Notes: generated by a model not told the origin, from the letters alone. A DNA stretch of 64,000 nt from Panacagrimonas sp. (GCF_020697055.1 NZ_JAJFBP010000002.1:124001-188000), one strand, 5' to 3'; counted from the stretch's first letter, positions 41,950-53,255 are shown. Numbers and translations: made by a program.

Positions 41950-43157
41950 ACACCGCCGCGCCCGTTTTCGATCCGATCGATCCGGACCAGATGGCCGACC
42001 TGCTCGGCACCTATCGGACGCTGCGCACGCATGCGCCGGTGCAGAAGACGCCGATCGCCGGCGGAACCTGGTTGTTGACGCGCTACGAGGACATCCGCGT
42101 GCTGCTGCGCGAGACCGACGCGCTGATGAATCCGCCGGCCCGCGACCCGGCCGCGCCGCTCGCCGGCGGCCCGGCCGAGCGCATCTATCGCGGCCTGATG
42201 GTGCTGAACGATCCGCCGGTGCACACGCGCATCCGGCGCCTGGCGGAAATCGGCATGTCGCGCAAGGGCGTGAGCGGCCTGCGCGAGCGGATCACCACCG
42301 TGGTGGACGAGGCGCTCGACGCGGTGCAGGAGCGCGGCCGGACCGAAGCCATCAGCGAACTCGCGTTCGTGGTGCCGCTGCGCGTGATCTGCGGGTTCCT
42401 GGGCATTCCCGCCGCGGATCGTCGCCGCCTGCTCGAGTGGACGCCGGATTTCTTCCGCATCTTCATTCCTGCGGCCAACGACGCGCAGGGCATCGCCGCA
42501 TGCCATCGCGCCTGCCAGAACTACATCGACTACATCTCGGACCTGATCGCGTATCGGCGTGCGCGTCCCGAGGACGACCTGTTCACCGCGCTGATCCAGG
42601 CCGAGGAGATCGGTCAGCGGCTGAGCCCGGACGAGCTGGTCTCGACCGTGCTGTCGCTGCTCACCGGCGGATTCGACACCACGATGGGCATGATCGGCGC
42701 CGGTCTCTACAACCTCGGACTGCAGCCCGAACAGTTCCAGAAATTGCGCGCCGATCCCGAACGCCTGGCGGTCCCGGCGGTCGAGGAGTTCATCCGCTGG
42801 GAGTCCCCCGTCGGCGTCACGCTGCGGCATTTTCCGCGCGACGTGACGGTGGGCGACACGGTGATCCCGGCCGGCGAGCCGATCTGGATGGCGCTGCTGT
42901 CGGCCAACCACGACGAGACCCGCTTCGCCGATCCGGACCGGATCGACATCGAGCGCGCGGACAACCGCCACCTCGCCTTCGGCGGTTTCCGTCATTTTTG
43001 CCTGGGCAACAATCTCGCGCGACTCGAAGGCGAAGTGACGTTCGAACGCGTCGCGCGTCGCTGGCGCTCGATCGAGGTCGCCGGACCCGCGCCGCGGCGC
43101 CTGAACTTCCAGTTCCGCTCGATCAGCGAGCTGCCGTTGCAGTTCGAGGTCGCGTGA
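41946..43157 (+). CDS. Cytochrome P450 monooxygenase
   Basis: A 403-residue soluble bacterial P450. The I-helix oxygen-binding motif is LLTGGFDTTMG, the ExxR pair is in EEFIRWESP, and the heme-thiolate loop AFGGFRHFCLGNNLARLE places the ligand at Cys352. It hydroxylates a hydrophobic substrate using electrons from a ferredoxin, whose gene is not nearby. Last gene of the MBL-ADH-P450 operon; a long hairpin repeat follows 25 bases after its stop. Confidence 0.95.
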   Translation: MNTAAPVFDPIDPDQMADLLGTYRTLRTHAPVQKTPIAGGTWLLTRYEDIRVLLRETDALMNPPARDPAAPLAGGPAERIYRGLMVLNDPPVHTRIRRLAEIGMSRKGVSGLRERITTVVDEALDAVQERGRTEAISELAFVVPLRVICGFLGIPAADRRRLLEWTPDFFRIFIPAANDAQGIAACHRACQNYIDYISDLIAYRRARPEDDLFTALIQAEEIGQRLSPDELVSTVLSLLTGGFDTTMGMIGAGLYNLGLQPEQFQKLRADPERLAVPAVEEFIRWESPVGVTLRHFPRDVTVGDTVIPAGEPIWMALLSANHDETRFADPDRIDIERADNRHLAFGGFRHFCLGNNLARLEGEVTFERVARRWRSIEVAGPAPRRLNFQFRSISELPLQFEVA

Positions 43158-43182
43158 GCATCGGGGAAAGCAAAGACGTGAA

Positions 43183-43266
43183 CGCAAAGGCGCAAAGGAA
43201 AAGAAAGGACGCAAGGGAATCGAATTAGAAACTCTGCGGCCTTTCTTTTCCCTTTGCGCCTTTGCG
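43183..43266. repeat. GCAAAGG-type long inverted repeat between convergent genes
   Basis: Arms 43183-43208 (26 bases, starting CGCAAAGGCGCAAAGG) and 43240-43266 (27 bases) are reverse complements apart from one extra base. The purine-rich arms differ sharply in composition from neighbouring sequence. The hairpin lies between the P450 and TetR stops and could end transcription from both sides or be a dispersed repeat. Confidence 0.75.
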
Positions 43267-43275
43267 GTGACGTCC

Positions 43276-43920
43276 TCAACTCTCGCCGCTTGCGAAGATC
43301 GAGCGGTCGCACACCTGCGCGACGAGGTCGATCAGCGCATCGAGCCGCCGCCCGTCGTAGCGCGCGATGAAACGCGAGCAGTAGAGCTCGATCGACCAGG
43401 TCAGCAGGTCGGCCAGATCAGGGCCCGCGAACTGCGTGGCGCGTCCGTCGCGTTTGACCTGCCCGATCGCCTTGCGGCTGAGCCTGCACAGCTCGTCCAT
43501 CATCTGTGCGTGTGCCTCGGCCACCACCGGATCGAACGGCGCCATGTCCGTCATCGCCACGAGCACCGCCTGGTGGCGCTTGAACGTCCCGATGATCCCG
43601 TGCAGCGCGTACTTCATGCTGGTGCGATCGACGTCGCCTCCCGCACGGAACCACCCGCCCGCGCTCTGGGCCACTTCGTCGGTGAGCCGCCGCATCAGGC
43701 GCTGGACCAGTTCGCCCTTGTCGCGAAAGTAGAGATAGAACGTGGCGCGACCGATGCCGGCCTCGCGCGCCAGCTGCTCCACCGTCAGGCTGCCGAACTT
43801 GCGACCGTCCTGGAGCAGGCGTTCGATCGCCGCGAGCAGCCGCTGCTCGACATGCGCGAAATCGTGGGCGGCGTCGGGGTCCGGGCGCTTGCGGATGCGG
43901 CGGGTCTTGGCGGTCGGCAT
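43276..43920 (-). CDS. TetR-family transcriptional regulator
   Basis: A 214-residue TetR protein. The DNA-binding domain is VEQRLLAAIERLLQDGRKFG then SLTVEQLAREAGIGRATFYLYF (about residues 24-66), the canonical form for the family. It is divergent from the phosphotransferase gene, with a clear 23-bp palindrome 30 bases upstream of its start, so autoregulation and control of the neighbour are likely. Ligand unknown. Confidence 0.9.
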   Translation of the reverse strand: MPTAKTRRIRKRPDPDAAHDFAHVEQRLLAAIERLLQDGRKFGSLTVEQLAREAGIGRATFYLYFRDKGELVQRLMRRLTDEVAQSAGGWFRAGGDVDRTSMKYALHGIIGTFKRHQAVLVAMTDMAPFDPVVAEAHAQMMDELCRLSRKAIGQVKRDGRATQFAGPDLADLLTWSIELYCSRFIARYDGRRLDALIDLVAQVCDRSIFASGES

Positions 43921-43949
43921 GGTCCGCGGACCTTATCAGAAACTCCGAA

Positions 43950-43972
43950 TTGGTAGACATTGTGTCTGCCAA
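43950..43972. promoter_or_regulatory. TetR-type operator
   Basis: TTGGTAGACA-ttg-TGTCTGCCAA: 10-bp arms with one mismatch around a 3-base centre, 30 bases before the TetR start and about 75 bases before the divergent gene. It lies in a short AT-richer stretch that holds the two promoters. Confidence 0.72.
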
Positions 43973-44047
43973 TATGTACAGTGCGTCCACCATCGCGTCC
44001 TGCGCGTTCACCGAACGACGATGTCCGAGCACGAGGAGATCCACCCT

Positions 44048-45166
44048 ATGGCGAACGACGTCGCCCCCTTGAGACACGACCCCGAGGCGGGACATCCGTT
44101 GATCGAGGACGAGCACGGCCTGACGCCGGAATGGCTGACCGCCGTGCTGCGCGCGCGCGGAAGACTGCGCGAAGGCCGCGTCACGCAGGTCACGCCCTCG
44201 CCCATCGGCAACGGATTGCTGGGCCTGAACCTGCGCCTGGCGCTGACGTACGACCGCAGCGAGGCGTCGACGCCGTCGACGCTGGTCGCCAAGATGGCGT
44301 CCAGACGCGCCGAGAGCCGCGAATCGGGTGCGGCGCTGCATCTGTACTCGCGCGAGACGCGTTTCTACCAGGAGCTGGCGCCGCGCATCGTCAAGGGCCT
44401 CGCGCCCGCGCTGTTCGCCGACGTCTCGGCGGATGGACGCCACTTCTGCCTGCTGTTCGAGGACATGGGCCCGGCGCGTGGCGGTGACCAGCTGGCAGGG
44501 TGCGGCATCGACGATGCGCGCGCCGCGATGGTGTCGGCCGCCGCGCTGCATGCGCCGCTGTGGGCAAAGCGCGAACTGCTCGAGCTGCCCTGGGTCGATC
44601 GCAACCTGATGGTGTCGCTCTACGTCGGCAAGATGCCGCCGTATGTTCCGGCCTGCATCGAGCGCTTCGCCGCAGTGCTGGAGCCGGGTGTCGCCGAGGT
44701 TGCAACGAAGTTCGGCGCCTGCATCGGCCGCTACTTCGAAAAGCACGCCAAGCCATGGACCATCACGCACCAGGACTTCCGGCTCGACAACCTTCTGTTC
44801 GACGCGCGCGGCGGACAGGTACCCGTGGCCGTGCTCGACTGGCAGACCTTCCTGCCGGGTCCGGGTGCGCTCGACGCGACCTACTTCAATGGCGCGGGCC
44901 TTCTCGCGCCGTTGCGCCGCCAGCACGAGGAATCGCTCGCCCGCCTGTACCACGAGGAACTGGTCGCCGGCGGTGTCCGCGACTACGGCTGGGAACAGTG
45001 CTGGAACGACTACCGCCTGCACGCCGCGCACGGCCTGATCATGGGCATCGTCGGCGCCGCGATCACCGCGTCGACCGAACGCGGAGATCGCATGCTCAGC
45101 ACGATGATCAACCGCCACGCGCTGCAGATGATGGACCTCGACACGCTGGCCCTGATCCAGCGTTGA
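44048..45166 (+). CDS. Phosphotransferase family protein (aminoglycoside phosphotransferase/choline kinase fold)
   Basis: A 372-residue kinase-like protein. The catalytic loop ITHQDFRLDNLLFD (HxDxxxxN type) near residue 237 and the metal-binding Asp in VAVLDWQTF near residue 259 are intact; an N-terminal Lys in STLVAKMAS near residue 83 fits ATP binding. The substrate is unlikely to be an antibiotic: many such genes in soil bacteria lie in lipid, steroid or aromatic catabolic loci. The ATG at 44048 has a GAGGAG ribosome-binding site 9 bases ahead. An ATG at 44021 is possible. Regulated by the divergent TetR (inference). Confidence 0.82.
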   Translation: MANDVAPLRHDPEAGHPLIEDEHGLTPEWLTAVLRARGRLREGRVTQVTPSPIGNGLLGLNLRLALTYDRSEASTPSTLVAKMASRRAESRESGAALHLYSRETRFYQELAPRIVKGLAPALFADVSADGRHFCLLFEDMGPARGGDQLAGCGIDDARAAMVSAAALHAPLWAKRELLELPWVDRNLMVSLYVGKMPPYVPACIERFAAVLEPGVAEVATKFGACIGRYFEKHAKPWTITHQDFRLDNLLFDARGGQVPVAVLDWQTFLPGPGALDATYFNGAGLLAPLRRQHEESLARLYHEELVAGGVRDYGWEQCWNDYRLHAAHGLIMGIVGAAITASTERGDRMLSTMINRHALQMMDLDTLALIQR

Positions 45167-45194
45167 ACGCATCGAACACCAGACAGACATCGAC

Positions 45195-46136
45195 ATGAAC
45201 CAGCCTCTCGCCGCCCGCCTCGTTCCCCAGCTCGACCCCGTGCACGACGGCCGCCATCGCCTGCGCGATCTGCCGCTCGAGCGCGAATCCATTCCGTACG
45301 TGATCTCGCTGCCCGAGCACGGCCTGGCCACGGCCATCTACACCTGGGTGAACAAGGATCACCTGGGCGGCGCGCTGTTCGGCGTGCTCGGTCCCGCGGT
45401 GGGAGGGGCGCCGATCTTCGAGGCGGTGGACGGCATCGCGATGGGCCCGGATCGCAACTTCGACGACTGGAACGTCGGACCGGTGCACCTGTCGCAGGAC
45501 CTGCGCATGCAGACCTCGCGACTGCGGGCGACCGCGGCCCGCGCGCAGCTCGACATCACCTTCGAAGCGCTGCACCCGGCCTATGCATACGGCTTTCATC
45601 CCGACGGTTGCCCGGCCTACGCCGCGACCAATCGCATCGAGCAGGCCGGACGCGTGCGCGGCACGCTGGTGGTCGACGGCAGGTCCTACGCGATCGACAC
45701 CACCGGCGCGCGCGACCATTCCTGGGGCACACGCGACTGGAACCTGCCGCAGCACTGGAAATGGCTGCACGCGCAGTCCGACGAGACGGTCGTGCACTTC
45801 TGGCAGATCCAGGTGGAAGGCCGCATCGACCTGCGCGGCTTCGTGCATCGCGACGGCCTGATGGCCGAGGTGCGCACGGTGGACGTCGACTTCGCGCTCG
45901 ACGACCAGGGCCGACAGCAACGCATCGACGCCGTCGTGCACGACACCGCCGGGCGCAGCACGCGCGTGCGAGGCGAGTATTTCGCGCACTTTCCGGTGGT
46001 GCCGGTGCCGACCTGTACGCTGCTCGAAGGCGCGATGCGCTGCGAGATCGACGGTCGCGCCGCCAACGGCTGGACCGAATTCATGTGGCCCACCGCCTAT
46101 CTCGAATATCTCAAGGCGCAGCGCGCGACGGGATAG
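45195..46136 (+). CDS. Uncharacterised protein, possibly lipocalin-like hydratase (CrtC/AttH) fold
   Basis: A 313-residue protein without membrane or signal segments. It is rich in beta-strand patterns with a conserved-looking ARDHSWGTRDWNLPQHW box near residues 173-189. Similar RDHSWG boxes occur in hydroxyneurosporene synthase-like (CrtC) and AttH-type lipocalin proteins, from which I infer the fold; the function is unknown. It begins 28 bases after the phosphotransferase gene and is likely co-transcribed. Its stop touches the stop of glgA on the other strand. Confidence 0.65.
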   Translation: MNQPLAARLVPQLDPVHDGRHRLRDLPLERESIPYVISLPEHGLATAIYTWVNKDHLGGALFGVLGPAVGGAPIFEAVDGIAMGPDRNFDDWNVGPVHLSQDLRMQTSRLRATAARAQLDITFEALHPAYAYGFHPDGCPAYAATNRIEQAGRVRGTLVVDGRSYAIDTTGARDHSWGTRDWNLPQHWKWLHAQSDETVVHFWQIQVEGRIDLRGFVHRDGLMAEVRTVDVDFALDDQGRQQRIDAVVHDTAGRSTRVRGEYFAHFPVVPVPTCTLLEGAMRCEIDGRAANGWTEFMWPTAYLEYLKAQRATG

Positions 46137-47564
46137 TCAGGCGCGGGGCCGGGCGAGTCCCTCGTACAGCTCGACGTACTGGCGCGCCGCGACCGACCAG
46201 TCGAAGTCGCGCGCCATGCCGCGCGCCGACATCGCGCGCAGTCGCGCCGGTTCGGCGAACAGCTCGAACGCGCGCGACAGGGCGTAGCGCACGCCGCCCG
46301 CGTCGGCGTGATCGAACAGGATGCCGGTCAGGTCGGACACCGTGTCGCGCAGTCCGCCGGTGCGATGGACGATCGGCACCGTGCCGTAGCGCTGGCTGTA
46401 CATCTGGTTCAGGCCGCAGGGCTCGTAGCGCGACGGCATCATGAAGAAGTCCGCGCCGGCCTCGATGCGGTGCGCCAGCGTCTCGTCATACCCCACGTGG
46501 ACCGCGACGCTGTCCGGCGCCGTGCTCGCCCAGGCACGAAACGCCTCTTCCAGGCCGCGATCGCCGGCGCCCAGCAGCGCCAGCTGCGCGCCGCCGCGCG
46601 CGAATGCCTCCCGAACCTCGAGCAACAGATCGGCTCCCTTCTGCGGTGCGAGGCGGCCGATGAATCCGAACAACGGCCGCGCATCGGACACCTCGAGGCC
46701 GAGTTGCGCCTGCAGGCCGCGCTTGTTGGCGCGCTTTCCGGAGTCGACGGTGCCCCCATCGTAGGTCTGGAACAGCAGCGGGTCGGCGGCCGGATTCCAG
46801 GTCTGGGCATCGATGCCGTTGACGATGCCGCGCAACATCCCCGCGCGCACCCGCAGCACGCCATCCAGACGTTCGCCGAACGTCGGCGTCTGGATCTCCT
46901 GTGCGTAGGTCGGACTCACCGTGGTGATCGCATCGCTGCGCAGCAGCCCGGCCTTCATGAACGAGAAGCCGCCGTAGAACTCGACCGCCTCGGGGTGCCA
47001 TTCCTCCGGCGGCAGTCCCAGCGCATCGAACTCATGGCGCGCGAAGACGCCCTGATACGCGAGGTTGTGGATCGTGAAGACCGTCGCCGGGCGCGGCGCA
47101 CTGCGCCCCAGCCACAGCGCCGCAAGACCGGTGTGCCAATCGTTCAGATGCACCAGCTGCGGCCGCCAGCCCACGCCGTTCACGCCCAGCGCCAGCTTCG
47201 CGATGGCTTCGGAGAAGCAGCCGAAGCGCCACGCGTTGTCGCCGTGCTCGTGGCCGTGCTCGTCGACGTAGGGCGAGCCTGCACGGCCGTACAGCGGCGG
47301 ATGGTCGAGAAGCCAGGCGCGCAGGCCGCTGTCGTCGACCGTGCCTTCCCACACGCGCATGCGCTGGCCGCGCACGTCCAGCTCGGTGAGCGGACGCGCG
47401 TCGCGCAGGCGATCGAGCGCGCCGCGGTAGGCGATCGTGAGGACCCTTGCGTCCAGCCCGGCGCGCACCAGCGCGCGCGGCAACGCATAGGCGACGTCGG
47501 CCAGGCCTCCGGTCTTGGAGAAAGGCAGCGCTTCGCCGGCGGCGAACAGGACGCGCGCGCTCAC
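46137..47564 (-). CDS. glgA: Glycogen synthase (ADP-glucose)
   Basis: Elongates glycogen from ADP-glucose. GT5 family, about 475 residues. The N-terminal KTGGLADV motif is in LPFSKTGGLADVAYALP at about residues 13-29, with NDWH (HLNDWHTGL) and the C-terminal domain PSRYEPCGLNQMYSQRYGT followed by a second KTGG-like turn (VHRTGGLRDTV). The GTG at 47564 is chosen since AAGGAG stands 5 bases before it; an ATG at 47579 and one at 47651 are in frame. Last of the four glg genes; 100 bp follow glgP. Confidence 0.95.
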   Translation of the reverse strand: MSARVLFAAGEALPFSKTGGLADVAYALPRALVRAGLDARVLTIAYRGALDRLRDARPLTELDVRGQRMRVWEGTVDDSGLRAWLLDHPPLYGRAGSPYVDEHGHEHGDNAWRFGCFSEAIAKLALGVNGVGWRPQLVHLNDWHTGLAALWLGRSAPRPATVFTIHNLAYQGVFARHEFDALGLPPEEWHPEAVEFYGGFSFMKAGLLRSDAITTVSPTYAQEIQTPTFGERLDGVLRVRAGMLRGIVNGIDAQTWNPAADPLLFQTYDGGTVDSGKRANKRGLQAQLGLEVSDARPLFGFIGRLAPQKGADLLLEVREAFARGGAQLALLGAGDRGLEEAFRAWASTAPDSVAVHVGYDETLAHRIEAGADFFMMPSRYEPCGLNQMYSQRYGTVPIVHRTGGLRDTVSDLTGILFDHADAGGVRYALSRAFELFAEPARLRAMSARGMARDFDWSVAARQYVELYEGLARPRA

Positions 47565-47664
47565 GGGTTCTCCTTGCATGGCCAAGGGATCTCGGAACTT
47601 CGCCGTGAGCAGACGCGCGCCTCCCGCACCCGCCTCGCCTGGCTCGGACACCGTGTCGGCGCGC

Positions 47665-49848
47665 TCACGCGAGTTCGTGCACCGCCAGGCAGCCGAGCTC
47701 GTAGCGATTGGCCATCAGTGCGTGGCTGGGCAGGACGCGGATCTGCGTGGCCTGCGGCGGCAACGCGACGCCGCCGAAGTCGGCGTGCTCGGGGTCGTGC
47801 CGCAACAGGTGCAGCTCGGCCTGCTCGCCTTCCACCCCGCCGGCCTCGACGCGCAGATCCTCGGCGTGCAGTCCGTTGAGATCCACGCGCACTTCCAGCG
47901 GCGAACGCGATCGCAAGTCGATGCGAACGCCCGGCGCCTGCGTTTCCAGCAGCTTCTTCCAGCGCTTGAACTCGACCGCGCTGCGCGAGTTGCGCTCGCT
48001 CATCAGGCGGCCGTGCACCGCGGCAGGCCGATACAGCCGCGTCATGTAGTCGCGCAGCATGCGCGCGCTGCCGAACATCGGGATCAGCGTGCGCATCGAA
48101 TGGCGGCTGCGCCGCTCCCAGTCGGCACGGTCATCGAAGTAGAGGCGCTGCACGTCGCCTTCCAGTACGTCGAGCAACGCCGTGGCTTCGGCGCGATCGC
48201 GCTCCACGGGATCGGCCGCACCGACCGGTTCGAGCCCATACCCGTTCTGTCCGTCGCAGCCTTCGGCCCACCAACCGTCGAGGATCGACACATTGATGCC
48301 GCCGTTGACCGCGGCCTTCATGCCCGAGGTGCCGCTGGCCTCCATCGGGAACTCCGGTGTGTTGAGCCACACGTCGCAACCCTGCACCAGCGCCCTGGCG
48401 AAGGCGATGTCGTAACCCTCGACGACGAGCAGGCGGCCGATGAATTCCGGCTGCAGCGCGGTCTCGTACAGGCGGCGGATCAGTTCCTGGCCGCCCTTGT
48501 CGTGCGGATGCGCCTTGCCTGCGAACACGAGCAGCGTGGGCCGATCGTCCCGGCTCAACAGCCTCAACAGGCGCTCGGGATCCGAGAGCATCAGCGTTGC
48601 ACGCTTGTAGGTTGCGAACCGGCGCGCAAATCCCAGCACCAGCGGATCTTCCTGGTCCAGACGCGACAGCGCCTGTGCGGTCCGCTGCTCGTCCAGTCCA
48701 TTGCGCGCGTGCTGCGCCTGCAGCCTCGTGCGCAACGTGTCGAGCAGCCGGCGCTTGAGCTGGCGGCGGACGCTGCCGAATTCTTCGCGCGACAACGCAT
48801 CCACCCACTCGGTGTCCGCCCGCTCCAGGGGCCGGCGCGTCCATTCGGGCAGCGCCTTGGCCATCCGCTCACGCCATTCCGGGGCGAGGAACGTCGGCAG
48901 GTGGACCGCATTGGTGACGTAGGTGATGGGGTTCAGCGCCGCCGGCGTACCCGGCCAGATGTGCGCCTCGGCGATCGATGCCACGCCGCCATGGATGCGC
49001 GACACGCCGTTGTGGAAGCGCGAGGTGCGCAGCGCAAAGGCCGTCATGTTGAAACGATGTCCGCCGCGATGATCCGAACCCAGGCCCAGCAGCCTGCGTT
49101 CCGTGGTCTGCAGGCTGCCCAGGTATTCGCCGAGCCAGTGGTGCAGCTGCGCGTAGCTGAACACGTCGTGCCCTGCGGGCACCGGCGTGTGCGTCGTGAA
49201 GACCGTGCGCGCGGCGACCAGCTCGCGCGCGGCGCCGAAACTCAGTCCGCCCTGCACCGCTTCGCGGATGCGCTCGAGCGCGGAGAACGCGGCGTGTCCC
49301 TCGTTGAGATGCCACACGCTCGGCTGCAGCCCGAGCGCACGCAGCGCGCGCACCGCGCCGATGCCGAGCACGATCTCCTGCAGCAGCCGCGTGTCGCTGC
49401 CACCGCCGTACAGTCGCGACGTCACCGCGCGATCCGCTTCGCTGTTCGCCGGATGATCGGCGTCGAGCAGAAACAGCGGCACGCGCCCGACGTCGTAGCG
49501 CCACACGTTGAGATGCAGCGCGTGCTCCGCCATCGGCACCAGCACCTCGAGCCGCTGGCCGCGCGCGTCGCACACCCGGTGCAGCCCCAGCGCAGCCGGA
49601 TCGAGCGGATCGACCTGCGCGTGCTGCTGTCCGGCGGCGTCGAGCGTCTGGCGGAAGTAGCCTTCGCGGTACAGCAGGCCGACCGCGACCAGTGGCAGGC
49701 TCAGATCGCTCGCGGTCTTGAGATGATCGCCGGCCAGGACGCCCAGTCCGCCGGCATAGATCGGCAGCCGCTCGTCCACACCAAACTCGGCGCATAGATA
49801 GGCGACCACGCCCTGGCTGGGATCGATCTTGGAGTCGTCGTCGAACAT
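47665..49848 (-). CDS. glgP: Alpha-glucan (glycogen) phosphorylase, short form
   Basis: Releases glucose-1-phosphate from glycogen. 727 residues, shorter than the ~815 of MalP/GlgP of E. coli, and of the alpha-glucan phosphorylase subfamily starting VAYLCAEFGVDERLPIYAGGLG. The PLP lysine box is EASGTSGMKAAVNGG near residue 500, with SILDGWWAEG after it and NEGHAAFSALERIR near 190. The ATG at 49848 precedes the conserved N-terminus; the longer frame upstream is antisense or out-of-frame to glgC. It starts 35 bases after glgC. Confidence 0.94.
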   Translation of the reverse strand: MFDDDSKIDPSQGVVAYLCAEFGVDERLPIYAGGLGVLAGDHLKTASDLSLPLVAVGLLYREGYFRQTLDAAGQQHAQVDPLDPAALGLHRVCDARGQRLEVLVPMAEHALHLNVWRYDVGRVPLFLLDADHPANSEADRAVTSRLYGGGSDTRLLQEIVLGIGAVRALRALGLQPSVWHLNEGHAAFSALERIREAVQGGLSFGAARELVAARTVFTTHTPVPAGHDVFSYAQLHHWLGEYLGSLQTTERRLLGLGSDHRGGHRFNMTAFALRTSRFHNGVSRIHGGVASIAEAHIWPGTPAALNPITYVTNAVHLPTFLAPEWRERMAKALPEWTRRPLERADTEWVDALSREEFGSVRRQLKRRLLDTLRTRLQAQHARNGLDEQRTAQALSRLDQEDPLVLGFARRFATYKRATLMLSDPERLLRLLSRDDRPTLLVFAGKAHPHDKGGQELIRRLYETALQPEFIGRLLVVEGYDIAFARALVQGCDVWLNTPEFPMEASGTSGMKAAVNGGINVSILDGWWAEGCDGQNGYGLEPVGAADPVERDRAEATALLDVLEGDVQRLYFDDRADWERRSRHSMRTLIPMFGSARMLRDYMTRLYRPAAVHGRLMSERNSRSAVEFKRWKKLLETQAPGVRIDLRSRSPLEVRVDLNGLHAEDLRVEAGGVEGEQAELHLLRHDPEHADFGGVALPPQATQIRVLPSHALMANRYELGCLAVHELA

Positions 49849-49883
49849 CAGGGGTTCTTCTTCGTGATTTCTTCTGGGTCGGC

Positions 49884-51179
49884 TCACTCGCCGGTGTGGA
49901 GCGGCTGGCCCAGCATGTCGGGCGTGACCAGCACGACGCCGTTGCGCGTGACGTGGAAGCGTTCGAGATCCTTTTCCGGCTCGATCCCGATGGTCATGCC
50001 GTCCGGGATGGTGCAGCCCTTGTCGATCACCGCGCGCTTGACGCGGCAGTGATGGCCGATGCGCACGTTGGGCAGGATCACCGAATCCTCCACGTGCGCG
50101 TGCGTCTCCACGCGGACGTTGGAGAACAGCAGCGAGCGGTTGAGCTCGGCGCCGGCGACGATGCACCCGCCCGAGACCATCGAGTTGACGGCGATGCCGC
50201 GGCGGCCCGGCTCGTCGAACACGAACTTGGCCGGCGGAAGCTGCTCCTGGTGCGTCCAGATCGGCCATTCCCGATCGTAGAGATTGAGCGGCGGCGCGAC
50301 CTGGATCAGCTCCATGTTCGCCTCCCAATAGGCATCGACGGTGCCGACGTCGCGCCAGTAGCCCTGGTGCATGTTCTGCACGTCGCGGAACGGATGCGCG
50401 TAGACGCGGAAGCGGTCGATCGACCCCGGAACCAGGTCCTTGCCGAAGTCGTGCGACGAATCCGAGCGCGCCGCATCGCGCGTCAGCGACTCGGTGAGGA
50501 ACTTCGCGTCGAATACATAGATGCCCATCGAGGCGAGCGCGACGTCCTTACGGCCCGCGATGGGCTCGGGGCGGGCGGGCTTTTCGATGAAGCTGACGAC
50601 GCGCGCGCTGTCGTCGACCTTCATGACGCCGAAGCTGCGTGCCTGGTCGAGCGGGACCTCGATGCAGCCGACGGTGATGTCGGCGCGCTTCTCGACGTGC
50701 TGCGCGATCATCGGACCGTAGTCCATCTTGTAGATGTGATCACCGGCCAGCACCAGCACGCGCTTGGGCGCGTGGTGCCGGATGATGTCCAGGTTCTGGT
50801 AGATCGCGTCGGCCGTGCCGGTGTACCACCCGGTCTCGCTGACGCGCTGCTGCGCAGGCAACAGTTCGACGAACTCGTTGAACTCGGGCCGCAGGAAGTT
50901 CCAGCCCTGCTGGATGTGACGGATCAGCGAGTGCGACTTGTACTGCGTGAGCACCGCCATGCGCCGCACGCCCGAGTTGATGCAGTTCGACAGCGGGAAG
51001 TCGATGATGCGGAACTTGCCGCCGAACGGGACCGCGGGCTTCGCGCGCCAGTCCGTCAGCGCAGCCAGGCGTGATCCGCGCCCACCGGCCAGGATCAGCG
51101 CGAGCGTCTCGCGCGTGAGCCGGCTGATGTAGCGCACTTCGCTGGGCTTCTCGGCCCAGGCATCGGATGTGGGTTCCAC
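49884..51179 (-). CDS. glgC: Glucose-1-phosphate adenylyltransferase (ADP-glucose pyrophosphorylase)
   Basis: Makes ADP-glucose for glycogen from glucose-1-phosphate and ATP, the regulated step. 431 residues, equal to E. coli GlgC. The nucleotide loop ILAGGRGSRLAALT near residue 29, KPAVPFGGKFRIIDFPLSNC and the substrate region EKPARPEP are present. YWRDVGTVDAYWEANMEL is the usual mid-protein mark and the C-terminal beta-helix is complete. The GTG at 51179 is the start (GGAGG just upstream). It lies 89 bp after glgB in transcription order. Confidence 0.97.
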   Translation of the reverse strand: MEPTSDAWAEKPSEVRYISRLTRETLALILAGGRGSRLAALTDWRAKPAVPFGGKFRIIDFPLSNCINSGVRRMAVLTQYKSHSLIRHIQQGWNFLRPEFNEFVELLPAQQRVSETGWYTGTADAIYQNLDIIRHHAPKRVLVLAGDHIYKMDYGPMIAQHVEKRADITVGCIEVPLDQARSFGVMKVDDSARVVSFIEKPARPEPIAGRKDVALASMGIYVFDAKFLTESLTRDAARSDSSHDFGKDLVPGSIDRFRVYAHPFRDVQNMHQGYWRDVGTVDAYWEANMELIQVAPPLNLYDREWPIWTHQEQLPPAKFVFDEPGRRGIAVNSMVSGGCIVAGAELNRSLLFSNVRVETHAHVEDSVILPNVRIGHHCRVKRAVIDKGCTIPDGMTIGIEPEKDLERFHVTRNGVVLVTPDMLGQPLHTGE

Positions 51180-51268
51180 CGTCCGTCCTCCGACTGTTGC
51201 CAAGGCGGTGCAGGTTCCGCCATTCGGGCGGATTGACGCAACCATCGCGCCGGGGCGGATCCGCCCGA

Positions 51269-53206
<1,938 letters not shown>

Positions 53207-53255
53207 GCGGCCAAGCCTGCACGGGGCGTGGGGCCGACGTCCATTCATTGCGCAA

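Noticed and set aside
43183..43266. GCAAAGG repeats as a possible CRISPR or tandem repeat
   Set aside because: There are only two arms in inverted orientation without regular spacers, so it is a single hairpin.
44048..45166. Aminoglycoside resistance gene
   Set aside because: It shares only the kinase fold. Catabolic context, TetR pairing and lack of aminoglycoside-specific motifs make resistance unlikely.
47515..49797. A 760-codon plus-strand open frame over glgP
   Set aside because: The minus strand encodes an intact alpha-glucan phosphorylase; the plus frame has no recognisable domain.
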